From: Metaruminococcus_A sp964607135
Lineage (GTDB): Bacteria > Bacillota > Clostridia > Oscillospirales > Ruminococcaceae
Length of the DNA: 64,000 nt
Assembly (NCBI GenBank): GCA_964607135.1
Contig: CAZSIV010000007.1
Coordinates: forward strand, 1-64,000
Reading direction: 5' to 3'
The position numbers and the translations under genes are program-made. The notes below the pieces were generated by a model that had not been told where the DNA came from, searched no databases, and saw only the letters and a program-made list of their open reading frames with translations. Of the stretch, positions 39,922 to 48,781 are shown piece after piece. Positions within the stretch are counted from its first letter, which is position 1, and each line of letters starts with the position of its first letter.

Positions 39922-40138
39922 AAAACGACCTCTTTTCTTTGTCTACGGTAATAAATATTTTACCCGATCGATGGTGTAAAATGATGAAATAACTGTAAAC
40001 TTACACCTGATAATTGCTGATATCCCGGGAGTTAACGCTGTTTTTTCTATTTTCAAAAACAAACGCCTGGTTTCGACCTTCTAAAAACCTCTGGTTCGAT
40101 TCCAGGCTGTGCTCTCATCTGCGGGAGATTTCTGCGGT

Positions 40139-40172
40139 AAAAAAGCCCCGGAACCTTCTCCGGGGCTTTTCC
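40139..40172 (-). terminator. Terminator after the coaD operon
   Basis: AAAAGCCCCGGA and TCCGGGGCTTTT form a perfect 12-bp stem; six T follow on the minus strand. The remaining 217 bp up to 39921 hold no gene that I can see. Confidence 0.85.
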
Positions 40173-40218
40173 AAAACAGCACGGCGGCCGATCCCGCCGG
40201 AAAAATTTTTACAAAAGG

Positions 40219-40674
40219 CTATTGCTTCTTCGGCTTGCGGACGGCAATCCGGGCCGACTTGATCTCCTGCACGTTCTTTGTCAAAAGCGCCTCGATCTCC
40301 TGAAGGCTTTTGTCGACGAATTCATTGGTCGCCCGTTTGAGCTCCCGCGACTGAACCTGCGCCTGGGTGTTGATCTCGTTCGCGCGAACCTGCGCCTGTT
40401 TGATCAGCTCGTCGTGATCGATAATCGCCCTTGCGCGCTCCTCCGCTTTGCGGATAATCATTTCCGCCTCGCGTTTTGCATCCTCGACGATCTGTTTCCG
40501 GTCGGCGACGATCATCTTGGCCTGCTTGATCTCGACCGGCATATTCAGCCGGACGTCCCCGATCAAATCGTGAAGCCGCTCCACATCCACCACGCTTTTC
40601 CCCCCCGAAAGAGGAAGCCCCCAGGATTTGTCCAGCATGTCGTCAATGGTGTCGAGAATTTCGCTGATATTCAT
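40219..40674 (-). CDS. ATP-synthase-subunit-B-like coiled-coil protein
   Basis: 151 residues, almost entirely helical: ISEILDTIDDMLDKSW, a short linker, then a long charged coil (VADRKQIVEDAKREAEMIIRKAEERARAII) and a basic tail. Proteins of this type follow coaD in many Clostridia and are annotated as ATPase or DivIVA-like; function unknown. The ATG at 40674 is 7 nt from GGGG, preferred over the ATG at 40680. It starts 3 bp after coaD ends. Confidence 0.7.
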   Translation of the reverse strand: MNISEILDTIDDMLDKSWGLPLSGGKSVVDVERLHDLIGDVRLNMPVEIKQAKMIVADRKQIVEDAKREAEMIIRKAEERARAIIDHDELIKQAQVRANEINTQAQVQSRELKRATNEFVDKSLQEIEALLTKNVQEIKSARIAVRKPKKQ

Positions 40675-40676
40675 TT

Positions 40677-41165
40677 TCATTCCCCTTTTCTGCACAAACG
40701 CTTTTTGACCGGCTCCAGAATGCACGCCGGAACAAAGTCGGAAATATCGCCGCCGAAGTAGGCGATCTGCTTTACCAGGCTGGAGCTGAGGTAAAGGTGC
40801 TCCGCATTGGTCGTTAAAAACACTGTCTCCGCCTGCTCCACCATCTTTTTATTCATCAGCGCCATCTGAAATTCGTAGTCGAAGTCGGAGATCGCCCGCA
40901 GGCCCTTTACGATCGCGCAGGCACCGCTTTGCGCGACATAATCGGCCAGGAGTCCGTCGTTTGCATCGACGACCACGTTGTCGATCCCATCCGTTGCGGC
41001 ATGGAGCAGCTCCAGCCGCTCTTTTACGTCAAAGCTCGTCTGCTTGGCCCGGTTGATGCTCACCAGAACAATGACGCGGTCAAACAGCTTTGCCGCGCGC
41101 GTAATAATGTCGAGATGCCCTTTGGTAACCGGGTCGAAACTGCCGGGACAGACGGCGATTCTCAT
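40677..41165 (-). CDS. coaD: Phosphopantetheine adenylyltransferase
   Basis: 162 residues. The nucleotidyltransferase motif GSFDPVTKGHLDII lies at 8-21, GLRAISDFDYEFQMA in the middle and YLSSSLVKQIA near the end, all diagnostic. It makes dephospho-CoA from 4'-phosphopantetheine. It overlaps rsmD by 4 bp, the usual pairing in Firmicutes. Confidence 0.94.
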   Translation of the reverse strand: MRIAVCPGSFDPVTKGHLDIITRAAKLFDRVIVLVSINRAKQTSFDVKERLELLHAATDGIDNVVVDANDGLLADYVAQSGACAIVKGLRAISDFDYEFQMALMNKKMVEQAETVFLTTNAEHLYLSSSLVKQIAYFGGDISDFVPACILEPVKKRLCRKGE

Positions 41166-41722
41166 ATTCTTTCCCGCCTTTCCGCCGGCGCCGCCCGATA
41201 AGCGGACACCGTAATCTTTCCATAATTATACCGCCTGTGCAGAACAAAATCAACCGCTGTTTCGGGGAGCGCTTCTCCCCTTTGATGTTCGCAGAGGATC
41301 ACACCACCCGGCTCCATGTGAGCCGCTACCATCACAAGAGCCTTATCCAGGAGTCCATCGTGATACGGCGGGTCGAGAAACGCGATGTCGAACCGGTCTT
41401 TACAGCCGGCGAGAAAGCTTTCATAATCCATGGCGACCACACGGGAACCGGGAGCAAGACCGGTGGATTTGAGATTGTCGCGCACCACCTCCAGGGAGCG
41501 CTTGCTCTGGTCGACAAAGACCGCGAGCTTCGCCCCGCGGCTGAGCGCCTCGATCCCCATCTGCCCCGAGCCCGCGAACAGGTCGAGCACCTTGGCGCCC
41601 TGCACCTCGAACTGGATGACGCTGAAGACAGCCTCTTTGACCCGGTCGGTCGTCGGGCGGACGTCGCCGCCCTCCAATGTCTTGAGCTTCCGCCCCCGCG
41701 CTGCTCCGGTAATGACTCTCAT
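41162..41722 (-). CDS. rsmD: 16S rRNA (guanine966-N2)-methyltransferase
   Basis: 186 residues. MRVITGAARGRKLKTLEG at the start, the SAM motif VLDLFAGSGQMGIEALSRGA at about 45-64 and the catalytic FLDPPYHDG are typical of RsmD. It lies immediately upstream of coaD and 12 bp after the RodA-like gene. Confidence 0.93.
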   Translation of the reverse strand: MRVITGAARGRKLKTLEGGDVRPTTDRVKEAVFSVIQFEVQGAKVLDLFAGSGQMGIEALSRGAKLAVFVDQSKRSLEVVRDNLKSTGLAPGSRVVAMDYESFLAGCKDRFDIAFLDPPYHDGLLDKALVMVAAHMEPGGVILCEHQRGEALPETAVDFVLHRRYNYGKITVSAYRAAPAERRERI

Positions 41723-41734
41723 GCGGATCCCTCC

Positions 41735-42856
41735 TCAATCAAAAATGGCCGTCCGGCAATTTTTACTGTAAACGCTCAAAACCAATCCGACCGTCATAAA
41801 CATCGTGAGCATGGAGGAGCCGCCGGAGCTGAAAAAGGGCAGCGTCACCCCGATGACCGGCGCCGCGCAGAGCACCATGGCAATGTTGATTACAGACTGA
41901 AAGAAAATAAAGGCAAAAACGCCGATGCAGATATAGCTCCCCAGCGCATCCTGCGAAAGACGGGAGACGTAAAGGATGCGGAAACAGATCACCGTCAAAA
42001 GCCCGACTACCGCCAGGCAGCCCACCAGCCCCAGCGTCTGCCCGATATAAGAAAAAATGAAGTCGTTCTGCATCTCGGGCACATTGGTCAGGTTGTCCGA
42101 AAAAAGGCCGCGCCCGAAAAGCCTTCCGGAGCCGAGGGCCATCCGCCCCCTCACCTGCTGGTAGCCGATCCCCGCCGGGTCCAAGTCCGGATTCAGCGAA
42201 ATCAAAATCCGGTTCCGGTGGAGGTCGTCCAGAAGAAAATTCCAAACCAGCAGGGCGGCGGCGGGCAGGACAACCACCCCGCCCAGCAGATATTTCCAGC
42301 TCAAGCCTGCGACAATCAGCATTGTCACCGCGATAAACAGAAAGACCAGGGCCGTTCCGTAGTCTCCTTGGACGACGATCAGTCCCGTGACCCCTCCCGC
42401 GTGAAGGAGGAGCAGCCCGATATTTTTCGGGCTGTTCAACGTCTCCCGAACTTTGGAAAGATGATAGGCAAAGGTCACAATAAAAGAAATCTTTAAAAAT
42501 TCGGAGGGCTGGATGGTCGTAAAACCCAGGTTGAGCCAGGCCTTATCGTCCGCCCCCTCCCGCTGGATACCGAAGAAGAAGGTGAGGACTACCAGCAAAA
42601 CGGCGAAGGCCATGTGATACTTCCAAAATTTTGCGATCGTCTCATAATCGATCGCCGAAATCAAAAGGGCGATTACAAGCCCCAGCAGGGCGGCGATCAT
42701 CTGGATCAGCACGCCTCTGGACGATTTGATAAATCCGTTGCGATAAATTGAATACAAAAGGGTCATACTGATCGCCGCACATATCATACAAAGGGAAACG
42801 AGCCACCGGTCGGTCCGCCTGATAAAATCGGCCGCTCCCTGAAAAAATCGTTTCAT
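41735..42856 (-). CDS. rodA: RodA/FtsW/SpoVE-family peptidoglycan polymerase
   Basis: 373 residues with about ten membrane segments. LGFTTIQPSEFLKISFIV and the C-terminal GVTLPFFSSGGSSMLTMFMTVG are SEDS signatures; the QGDYGTALVF segment holds the catalytic aspartate. It polymerises lipid II glycan chains, here most like RodA, though SpoVE or FtsW cannot be excluded. The ATG at 42856 follows GGAGG. Confidence 0.85.
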   Translation of the reverse strand: MKRFFQGAADFIRRTDRWLVSLCMICAAISMTLLYSIYRNGFIKSSRGVLIQMIAALLGLVIALLISAIDYETIAKFWKYHMAFAVLLVVLTFFFGIQREGADDKAWLNLGFTTIQPSEFLKISFIVTFAYHLSKVRETLNSPKNIGLLLLHAGGVTGLIVVQGDYGTALVFLFIAVTMLIVAGLSWKYLLGGVVVLPAAALLVWNFLLDDLHRNRILISLNPDLDPAGIGYQQVRGRMALGSGRLFGRGLFSDNLTNVPEMQNDFIFSYIGQTLGLVGCLAVVGLLTVICFRILYVSRLSQDALGSYICIGVFAFIFFQSVINIAMVLCAAPVIGVTLPFFSSGGSSMLTMFMTVGLVLSVYSKNCRTAIFD

Positions 42857-43067
42857 TTTTCCTCCATGCACTGATTCGGCCAATGCCTGTCCATACCGCG
42901 GAAGCCGCATTCTATTTTTTAACGAAACCGCACAGACATTCGTTCCATTTTACAGTTATTTTATTATTATATCCTTTGAGTGCGGCGATTTCAAGCCGTA
43001 TTGCCACTTTTTACCCGTTTTCGCCCGATTTGAAGAGAGAAAAGCTGGCGAAACGGGAGAGAATATG
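42857..43067. other. Intergenic stretch before the repeat block
   Basis: AT-rich region upstream of the rodA-like gene. I see no gene and no clear promoter in it. Confidence 0.4.
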
Positions 43068-43096
43068 GTATAATATCTGCAAAGCAGATATTATAC
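43068..43096. repeat. Perfect 13-bp palindrome, start of the repeat block
   Basis: GTATAATATCTGC and GCAGATATTATAC flank AAA. The right arm and the following ATTTTATGGCCGGGACGAT recur at about 43190-43228, and between them ATGATCCCAT/ATGGGATCAT forms another hairpin. Confidence 0.75.
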
Positions 43097-43227
43097 ATTT
43101 TATGGCCGGGACGATCCGCTCGCGGTGCTCGCTCCCGTCCTGATGGCCCATGATCCCATTTCGGCTTTGCCTTCATGGGATCATATCCGCAAAGCAGATA
43201 TTATACTTCATTTTATGGCCGGGACGA

Positions 43228-43307
43228 TCGCGGTCTGTGGCCAGACCGGCCAAACGCGGCCGGGTGTCCCCGGCTGGACAATCGCGGTCTGTGGCCAGAC
43301 CGGCCAA
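43228..43307. repeat. Two identical 26-bp repeats with internal hairpin
   Basis: 43228-43253 and 43282-43307 are identical; each contains GGTCTG-TGGC-CAGACC, a perfect 6-bp hairpin. Confidence 0.8.
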
Positions 43308-43385
43308 TCGCGATTCGTAAGTTGTGCTGAGTAACGGCGCTTCTTTCCCGCGAGGCGCCTTGTACCGATTCCGCTTTAGGCATCT

Positions 43386-43836
43386 CGCAGGATAACCACC
43401 CCCAAATCAGTAAAGCGTTGGGGTGCGAATCACCAGCGGCGGTTCGCCGCCCCGCGAGGCACGCTTCGTTTTTATGCAATGTACCTCGCAGGACGAAAAT
43501 CCAAAACCGGTAAAACGTTGGGGTGCGAATCACCAGCGGCGGTTCGCCGCCCCGCGCCCGTGCCCGGGCGGGGCAATCGCGATTCGCAGGCGGCACAAAC
43601 CTGCAAGTCCGTAACCCGCGAGGTGCCTCGCAGGATAACCACCCCCAAATCAGTAAAGCCTTGGGGTGCGAATTGGCCTACAGGGGCACCCTGCCACGCA
43701 GGATAACCACCCCAAAACCGGTAAAATCTTGGGGTGCGAACTGCCAGCAGGGGCACCCTGCCTCGCAGGTCAATCAACTTTTTTACCGGTAAAACCTTGG
43801 TGTGCGAATTGGCCTACAGGGGCACCCTGCCACGGG
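43386..43836. repeat. Five imperfect hairpin-rich repeats of about 70 bp
   Basis: Units begin near 43386, 43487, 43629, 43698 and 43765. Each has CGCAGG, then CACCCCAA...TTGGGGTG (a perfect 8-bp hairpin in the best copies) with GTAAAA in the loop, TGCGAA, and a second hairpin: GGCGG-TTCG-CCGCC in units 1-2 or GCAGGG-GCA-CCCTGC-like in units 3-5. Open frames across this block exist in several frames and are not genes. Confidence 0.8.
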
Positions 43837-43880
43837 CTGCGCCGCATACGGTCTAAAACAATTTAACTGGAGGGATTTTT

Positions 43881-45548
43881 ATGCTGACCGACATCGAAAT
43901 TGCCCAAAAAGCCAAAATGCTCCCCGCCGCCCGGATCGCCGCGGAACTCGGCATCGACAGCGAGCAGATTGAGCCCTATGGCAGGTACATCGCCAAGCTT
44001 TCCGACGAGCTTTACACTTCTTTGAAAGATAAGCAGGACGGAAAGCTCGTGCTGGTGACCGCCATCAACCCCACCCCTGCCGGGGAGGGGAAAACGACGA
44101 CGACCGTCGGGCTCGGGCAGGCGATGAAAAAGATCGGGAAAAAGGCGGTGATCGCCCTGCGCGAACCGTCGCTCGGCCCGGTGTTCGGGATCAAGGGCGG
44201 CGCGGCCGGCGGCGGCTACGCCCAGGTTGTCCCGATGGAGGAAATCAACCTCCATTTCACCGGCGACATGCACGCCATCACCGCCGCGAACAATCTCCTC
44301 TGCGCGGTGATCGATAACCATCTCCAGCAGGGCAACGAGCTGGGGATCGACCAGCGGCGGATCCTCTTCAAGCGCTGCATGGACATGAACGACCGCGCGC
44401 TCCGCTTTGTCAACGTCGGGCTGGGCGGCAAGGTCAACGGCGTGCCGAGGGAGGACTCCTTCCTGATCACCGTCGCCAGCGAAATCATGGCCATCCTCTG
44501 CCTCGCCGAAAATATCGACGACCTCAAAGAAAGGCTTGGCAAAATTTTGGTCGCCTATACCTATGATAACCGCCCGGTCTTTGCAAAAGACCTGGGCTGT
44601 GTCGGCGCAATGGCGCTCCTGCTGAAACACGCCATCAAACCAAACCTCGTTCAGACTCTCGAAAACACCCCCGCCATCATGCACGGTGGGCCGTTTGCGA
44701 ACATCGCGCACGGCTGCAACTCCGTCCGCGCGACCAAGCTCGCCTTAAAGCTCGGGGATTACGCCATCACCGAAGCGGGCTTCGGCTCCGACCTCGGCGC
44801 CGAAAAGTTCTTAGATATCAAATGCCGGTACGCCGGACTTGCGCCGAGCTGCATCGTCGTCGTCGCGACGGTGCGGGCGCTCAAATACAACGGCGGCATC
44901 GCCAAAGCCGACCTGGGTGCGGAAAACGCCGAGGCGGTGGAAAAGGGAATCGTCAACCTGGAGACCCATGTCAAAAACATGCAGCAGTACGGCGTCCCGG
45001 TCGTCGTCGCGATCAACCGCTTCGGAACCGACAGCGACGCGGAATTAAAGGTCATCAGCGGCTGCTGTGAGCGCCTCGGCTGTGACTTTGCCCTGTCCGA
45101 TGTGTTTGCAAAAGGCGGGGACGGCGGCATCGAGCTCGCACAGAAGGTCGTAGAGGCCTGCGAGAAGCCCGGAGCCTTCAAGCTCCTCTACGATGGGAAA
45201 GCGCCGATCAAGGAAAAGGTCGAGGCCATCGCCCGGAAAATTTACCACGCAGACGGCGTCGTCTACACCGGCGCGGCGGAAAAAGCGATCCGGGACATTG
45301 CCGCGCTCGGCTTTGCCGAGCTGCCGGTCTGCGTTGCCAAAACCCAGTACTCCCTTTCGGACGACCCGAAAAAGCTCGGCGCGCCGTCCGGGTTCGAGAT
45401 CACCGTCCGGGATGTGCGGCTCAGTGCCGGAGCCGGCTTTATCGTTGTGCTGACCGGAGAGATCATGACGATGCCGGGGCTCCCCAAACAGCCCGCCGCC
45501 CTCGGGATGGACGTCGCTTCGGACGGAACCGTCACCGGGCTTTCCTGA
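43881..45548 (+). CDS. fhs: Formate-tetrahydrofolate ligase
   Basis: 555 residues, the normal length. The ATP loop TPAGEGKTTTTVGL lies near residue 63, followed by REPSLGPVFGIKGGAAGGGYAQV and FTGDMHAITAANN; all are family signatures. It makes 10-formyl-THF from formate, THF and ATP for one-carbon metabolism. GGAGGG precedes the ATG. It is the first gene of a plus-strand run; no THF or ZTP riboswitch is seen upstream. Confidence 0.96.
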   Translation: MLTDIEIAQKAKMLPAARIAAELGIDSEQIEPYGRYIAKLSDELYTSLKDKQDGKLVLVTAINPTPAGEGKTTTTVGLGQAMKKIGKKAVIALREPSLGPVFGIKGGAAGGGYAQVVPMEEINLHFTGDMHAITAANNLLCAVIDNHLQQGNELGIDQRRILFKRCMDMNDRALRFVNVGLGGKVNGVPREDSFLITVASEIMAILCLAENIDDLKERLGKILVAYTYDNRPVFAKDLGCVGAMALLLKHAIKPNLVQTLENTPAIMHGGPFANIAHGCNSVRATKLALKLGDYAITEAGFGSDLGAEKFLDIKCRYAGLAPSCIVVVATVRALKYNGGIAKADLGAENAEAVEKGIVNLETHVKNMQQYGVPVVVAINRFGTDSDAELKVISGCCERLGCDFALSDVFAKGGDGGIELAQKVVEACEKPGAFKLLYDGKAPIKEKVEAIARKIYHADGVVYTGAAEKAIRDIAALGFAELPVCVAKTQYSLSDDPKKLGAPSGFEITVRDVRLSAGAGFIVVLTGEIMTMPGLPKQPAALGMDVASDGTVTGLS

Positions 45549-45563
45549 CCGGTGGAGCGCATC

Positions 45564-46001
45564 ATGGTGTATGAAACTCATTCCCCAGCCGAGACCGAAG
45601 CGCTCGCCGCTTCACTGGGAGCGGCTCTCTCCCCCGGCGCGGTCGTCGCCTTTTTCGGCGGGCTCGGGGCCGGGAAAACCGCGTTTATCCGCGGGCTCGC
45701 GAAAGGGCTGAACGCCGCAGGAGAGGTCTCCAGCCCAACCTTTGCCCTGGTCCACGAATACCGGGGAGAGACGCCGCTGATCCACTTTGACATGTACCGC
45801 GTCTCCTCGCTGGACGACCTGTATACGACCGGATATTTCGATTATCTGGACGGCGGAAACATCCTGGCGATCGAGTGGAGCGAAAAGATCACAGACGCCC
45901 TGCCGGAGGACGCGATCCGTATTTTTATTGAAACGACCGGCGAAACCAGCCGCCGGATTACCATCGAAGGAGGGCCGGATTTTGAAGATCCTCGCCATTG
46001 A
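45564..46001 (+). CDS. tsaE: tRNA threonylcarbamoyladenosine synthesis ATPase TsaE
   Basis: 145 residues. Walker A GGLGAGKTAFIRG lies near residue 32, SSPTFALVHEY and HFDMYRV follow, and AIEWSEK closes the ATPase core. It works with TsaB and TsaD to attach threonylcarbamoyl to A37 of ANN-decoding tRNAs. The ATG at 45564 is 6 nt after GGTGGAG; a GTG at 45552 is inside that site. Confidence 0.92.
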   Translation: MVYETHSPAETEALAASLGAALSPGAVVAFFGGLGAGKTAFIRGLAKGLNAAGEVSSPTFALVHEYRGETPLIHFDMYRVSSLDDLYTTGYFDYLDGGNILAIEWSEKITDALPEDAIRIFIETTGETSRRITIEGGPDFEDPRH

Positions 46002-46683
46002 CACTTCGGCCCAGGTCGCAAGCGTCTGCGTTCTGAACGAAACAGGGATTCTCTCTGAATTCAACGTCAACGTCAAGCTCACCCATTCCCAAACGCTGAT
46101 GCCGATGTGCGAAGCCGCGCTGGACTGCGCAAAGATACCCCTGGAGCAGATCGACGCTTTTGCCGTTTCGGCGGGCCCCGGTTCCTTCACCGGCGTGCGG
46201 ATCGGCGTATCCGCGGTCAAAGGGCTCGCTGCGGCCTCCGGGAAGCCCTGTATTCCGGTTTCCACCCTGGAAGGGCTCGCATACAATCTCCAGCCTCAAA
46301 GCGGGATTCTGTGCGCGGCGATGGACGCGAGATGCGCCCAGGTTTACAACGCCCTCTTTCGCTGGGAGGATGGGTCGCTCCGGCGTCTCTGCGAAGACCG
46401 CGCAGTTTCCATCGAGGCGCTCGGGAAGGAGCTGGAACAATTTGGTGAAAATATTTTTCTGGTTGGAGACGGCGCTGATTTGTGCTATAATAAGTTAAAG
46501 GAAGCGCTTCCGTCTCTCAAATGCGTTCCCCCTCACCTGAGGTTCCAGCGTGCTGCAAGTGTCGGCCTGGCGGCGCTCGAGTGCGCTAAGGCCGGAAAAA
46601 CCCGCACGGCTGCTGAACTCATGCCGGTTTACCTCCGGCTCCCTCAGGCTGAACGGGAACTGCTCAAAAAACAGCAGAAGTGA
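45982..46683 (+). CDS. tsaB: tRNA threonylcarbamoyladenosine synthesis protein TsaB
   Basis: 233 residues. ILAIDTSAQVASVCV at the start and SAGPGSFTGVRIGVSAVKGLA near 65 are TsaB hallmarks. The start is a TTG at 45982, 7 nt after GGAGGG, inside the end of tsaE (20-bp overlap). TsaD and RimI, often next, are not here; rpiB follows instead. Confidence 0.92.
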   Translation: MKILAIDTSAQVASVCVLNETGILSEFNVNVKLTHSQTLMPMCEAALDCAKIPLEQIDAFAVSAGPGSFTGVRIGVSAVKGLAAASGKPCIPVSTLEGLAYNLQPQSGILCAAMDARCAQVYNALFRWEDGSLRRLCEDRAVSIEALGKELEQFGENIFLVGDGADLCYNKLKEALPSLKCVPPHLRFQRAASVGLAALECAKAGKTRTAAELMPVYLRLPQAERELLKKQQK

Positions 46684-46768
46684 TTTCCTATAAAGGCGCC
46701 TTCAAAATTTAAGCCGACCCGAAGGCAGCCTCATTTGATTGACCGCATCGGCGGCGGTGGAGTGCGAA

Positions 46769-47230
46769 ATGATGATTGCGATTGGAAGCGACCATGGCGG
46801 ATATGAACTCAAGGAACAGATCAAGGCTTTTCTGGATGAAAAAGACCTTGCTTATAAGGATTTCGGCACCTACTCGCCCGAATCCTGCGACTATGCCGAC
46901 ATCGCGGAGGTTGTCTGCGACGCGGTGGTGAGCGGTGAATGCGAAAAAGCGCTCCTGTTCTGCGGAACGGGGATCGGCATATCGATGGCGGCGAACAAAA
47001 TAAACGGGATCCGCGCGGCAGCTTGCTGCGACTACTTTTCCGCGAAGTACACCCGCCTGCACAACGATGCGAACGTCCTCTGCCTCGGCGGCAGGGTGGT
47101 GGGTGTCGGAGAGGCCTGCGAGCTGATCGACGTCTTCCTCAGCACCGAGTTCGAGGGTGGGCGCCACGCTGTTCGAATTGGAAAAATTGCCGCGCTGGAA
47201 GAACGCGAGCGCGGCTCAAAGGACGAATGA
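46769..47230 (+). CDS. rpiB: Ribose-5-phosphate isomerase B
   Basis: 153 residues. IGSDHGGYELKEQIK at the start, the catalytic-loop FCGTGIGISMAANKINGIRAA and LHNDANVLCLGGRVVG fit the LacAB/RpiB family. It interconverts ribose 5-phosphate and ribulose 5-phosphate. The ATG at 46769 is 6 nt from GGAG. The next gene is upp, so ribose-phosphate, the precursor of PRPP, and uracil salvage are adjacent. Confidence 0.92.
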   Translation: MMIAIGSDHGGYELKEQIKAFLDEKDLAYKDFGTYSPESCDYADIAEVVCDAVVSGECEKALLFCGTGIGISMAANKINGIRAAACCDYFSAKYTRLHNDANVLCLGGRVVGVGEACELIDVFLSTEFEGGRHAVRIGKIAALEERERGSKDE

Positions 47231-47243
47231 AAGGAGCACAGAC

Positions 47244-47876
47244 ATGACCCCGATTATTATGCACCACCCCTTGATCCAGCACAAAATCTCTCTTCTCCGC
47301 GACAAAAATACCGGGACGAAGGAATTCCGCGAGCTGGTTTCAGAAATTGCAATGCTGATGTGTTATGAAGCCACCCGCGACCTCCCGCTCAAGGAGATCG
47401 AGATCGAAACTCCGGTTGCGGTTGCGAAAACCAAGGTGATTTCCGGCAGCAAGATCGCAATCGTCCCGATCCTCCGGGCCGGGCTCGGCATGGTCGACGG
47501 GATGCTCAACCTGATTCCGGCCGCAAAGGTGGGGCATATCGGCCTTTACCGCACCGAGGAGGACGGCAAGGTCGACGTCGTCGAATATTACTGCAAGCTC
47601 CCGGAGGACATCGAGCACCGTGATACGATCGTCCTCGACCCGATGCTCGCCACCGGCGTGTCGGCTGTAGACGCTTTGACACAGCTGAAAAACCGGGGGG
47701 CAAAGAATTTAAAGTTCATGTGCATCATCGCCGCTCCGGAAGGCTTGGAAGCACTGGAAAAAGCACATCCAGACGTGCAGATCTACTGCGGGACGCTGGA
47801 CCAGCGCCTCAATGAAAACTACTACATCGTCCCCGGATTGGGAGACGCCGGCGACCGGATTTTCGGCACGAAATAG
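47244..47876 (+). CDS. upp: Uracil phosphoribosyltransferase
   Basis: 210 residues. ILRAGLGMVDGMLNLIP and the PRPP loop VLDPMLATGVSAVDAL are diagnostic; the C-terminus PGLGDAGDRIFGTK is the uracil-binding end. It makes UMP from uracil and PRPP. The ATG at 47244 follows AAGGAG; a longer frame overlaps rpiB without support. A strong terminator follows. Confidence 0.95.
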   Translation: MTPIIMHHPLIQHKISLLRDKNTGTKEFRELVSEIAMLMCYEATRDLPLKEIEIETPVAVAKTKVISGSKIAIVPILRAGLGMVDGMLNLIPAAKVGHIGLYRTEEDGKVDVVEYYCKLPEDIEHRDTIVLDPMLATGVSAVDALTQLKNRGAKNLKFMCIIAAPEGLEALEKAHPDVQIYCGTLDQRLNENYYIVPGLGDAGDRIFGTK

Positions 47877-47893
47877 CAAAAGCAAAGCTGGAG

Positions 47894-47931
47894 CCGCGGC
47901 GCGGAAAATCATTCGCGCCGCGGTTTTACTG
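47894..47931 (+). terminator. Terminator after upp
   Basis: CCGCGGCGCG and CGCGCCGCGG form a perfect 10-bp stem, followed by TTTTACTGTTT. The following 180 bp are AT-rich and without a gene. Confidence 0.88.
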
Positions 47932-48110
47932 TTTCCCCCTGCCACATAAAATACGGATATATGATTTGCCAAAACATTCTATACTTATCGTATAAACCAA
48001 AAGATAAATACGTTTTTCTCGTTCCGAAGATGAGTTCAGCGTGTCCGCCTGCCGTCCGATTTTCCGCACCGTTTGCGGTTCATAAAAATATAAATTTTTT
48101 ATGAATCCCC

Positions 48111-48139
48111 TTGCTTCATCCCGCTTTTTATTGTTTAAT
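48111..48139 (+). promoter_or_regulatory. Probable trmL promoter
   Basis: TTGCTT (48111-48116) and TTTAAT (48134-48139) are 17 bp apart, about 40 bp before the start codon. Confidence 0.45.
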
Positions 48140-48177
48140 AATCTAGATGATCCCCAGCCAAAGGAGAGGACGGCAGA

Positions 48178-48675
48178 ATGAAAGAACTAAACCTGGTTTT
48201 GGTGGAACCGCAGATCCCCCAAAATACCGGCAATATTGCGAGAACCTGCGCCGCGACCGGCGCCTCTCTCCATTTGGTCCGGCCGCTGGGTTTCGAAATC
48301 GACGATAAAAAGCTCAAGCGCGCCGGGCTCGATTACTGGCATCTTCTCGACATCCATTATTACGATGGGCTGGAGGACTTCTTTTCCCGAAACCCGGAGG
48401 CGGCATGCTACTTTTTTACGACCAAAGGGCGGCAGGTCTACTCGGATATCGTCTATCCCAACCAGGTTTATCTGGTTTTCGGCCGGGAGGACGCCGGGCT
48501 GGACGAGGGACTGCTCCACAGCCATCCCGAACGCTGCCTCCGGCTGCCGATGATCTCCGAGGCGCGGAGCCTGAACCTCTCCAATTCCGCCGCGGTCGCC
48601 GCTTATGAGGTGCTGCGCCAATGGGGGTTTCCCACCTTGAAAACCGCCGGGAACCTGATAAAGTATGACTGGTAA
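48178..48675 (+). CDS. trmL: tRNA (cytidine/uridine-34-2'-O)-methyltransferase
   Basis: 165 residues of the SPOUT fold: LVEPQIPQNTGNIARTC at the start, LVFGREDAGL in the middle and the knot motif LPMISEARSLNLSNSAAVAAYEVLRQ near the end. It methylates the wobble nucleotide of leucine tRNAs. It is followed by degV on the same strand with a 106-bp gap. Confidence 0.92.
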   Translation: MKELNLVLVEPQIPQNTGNIARTCAATGASLHLVRPLGFEIDDKKLKRAGLDYWHLLDIHYYDGLEDFFSRNPEAACYFFTTKGRQVYSDIVYPNQVYLVFGREDAGLDEGLLHSHPERCLRLPMISEARSLNLSNSAAVAAYEVLRQWGFPTLKTAGNLIKYDW

Positions 48676-48781
48676 GCCTTCCGGAGCGGAAGGCCGTTAT
48701 AACATCAAATAGAAAGGGGCGAACCCAGTATGCAGAGGCTTTTCCGGCCTTTTTCGGCAGTTGGTTCGCATGGTGACAAGT

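Noticed and set aside
40095..40125. tRNA-like T-arm (GGTTCGATTCC)
   Set aside because: The stem and loop fit, but no matching 5' acceptor strand, D-arm or anticodon arm is found upstream.
43386..43836. CRISPR array
   Set aside because: The repeats are imperfect, contiguous and self-complementary over their whole length, with no unique spacers and no cas genes.
43213..43866. Several overlapping ORFs of 60-130 codons on both strands
   Set aside because: They are translations of the hairpin repeats, with no ribosome-binding sites and repeated peptide segments in more than one frame.
43837..43880. ZTP or THF riboswitch upstream of fhs
   Set aside because: The conserved cores of these riboswitches are not found between the repeat block and the start codon.
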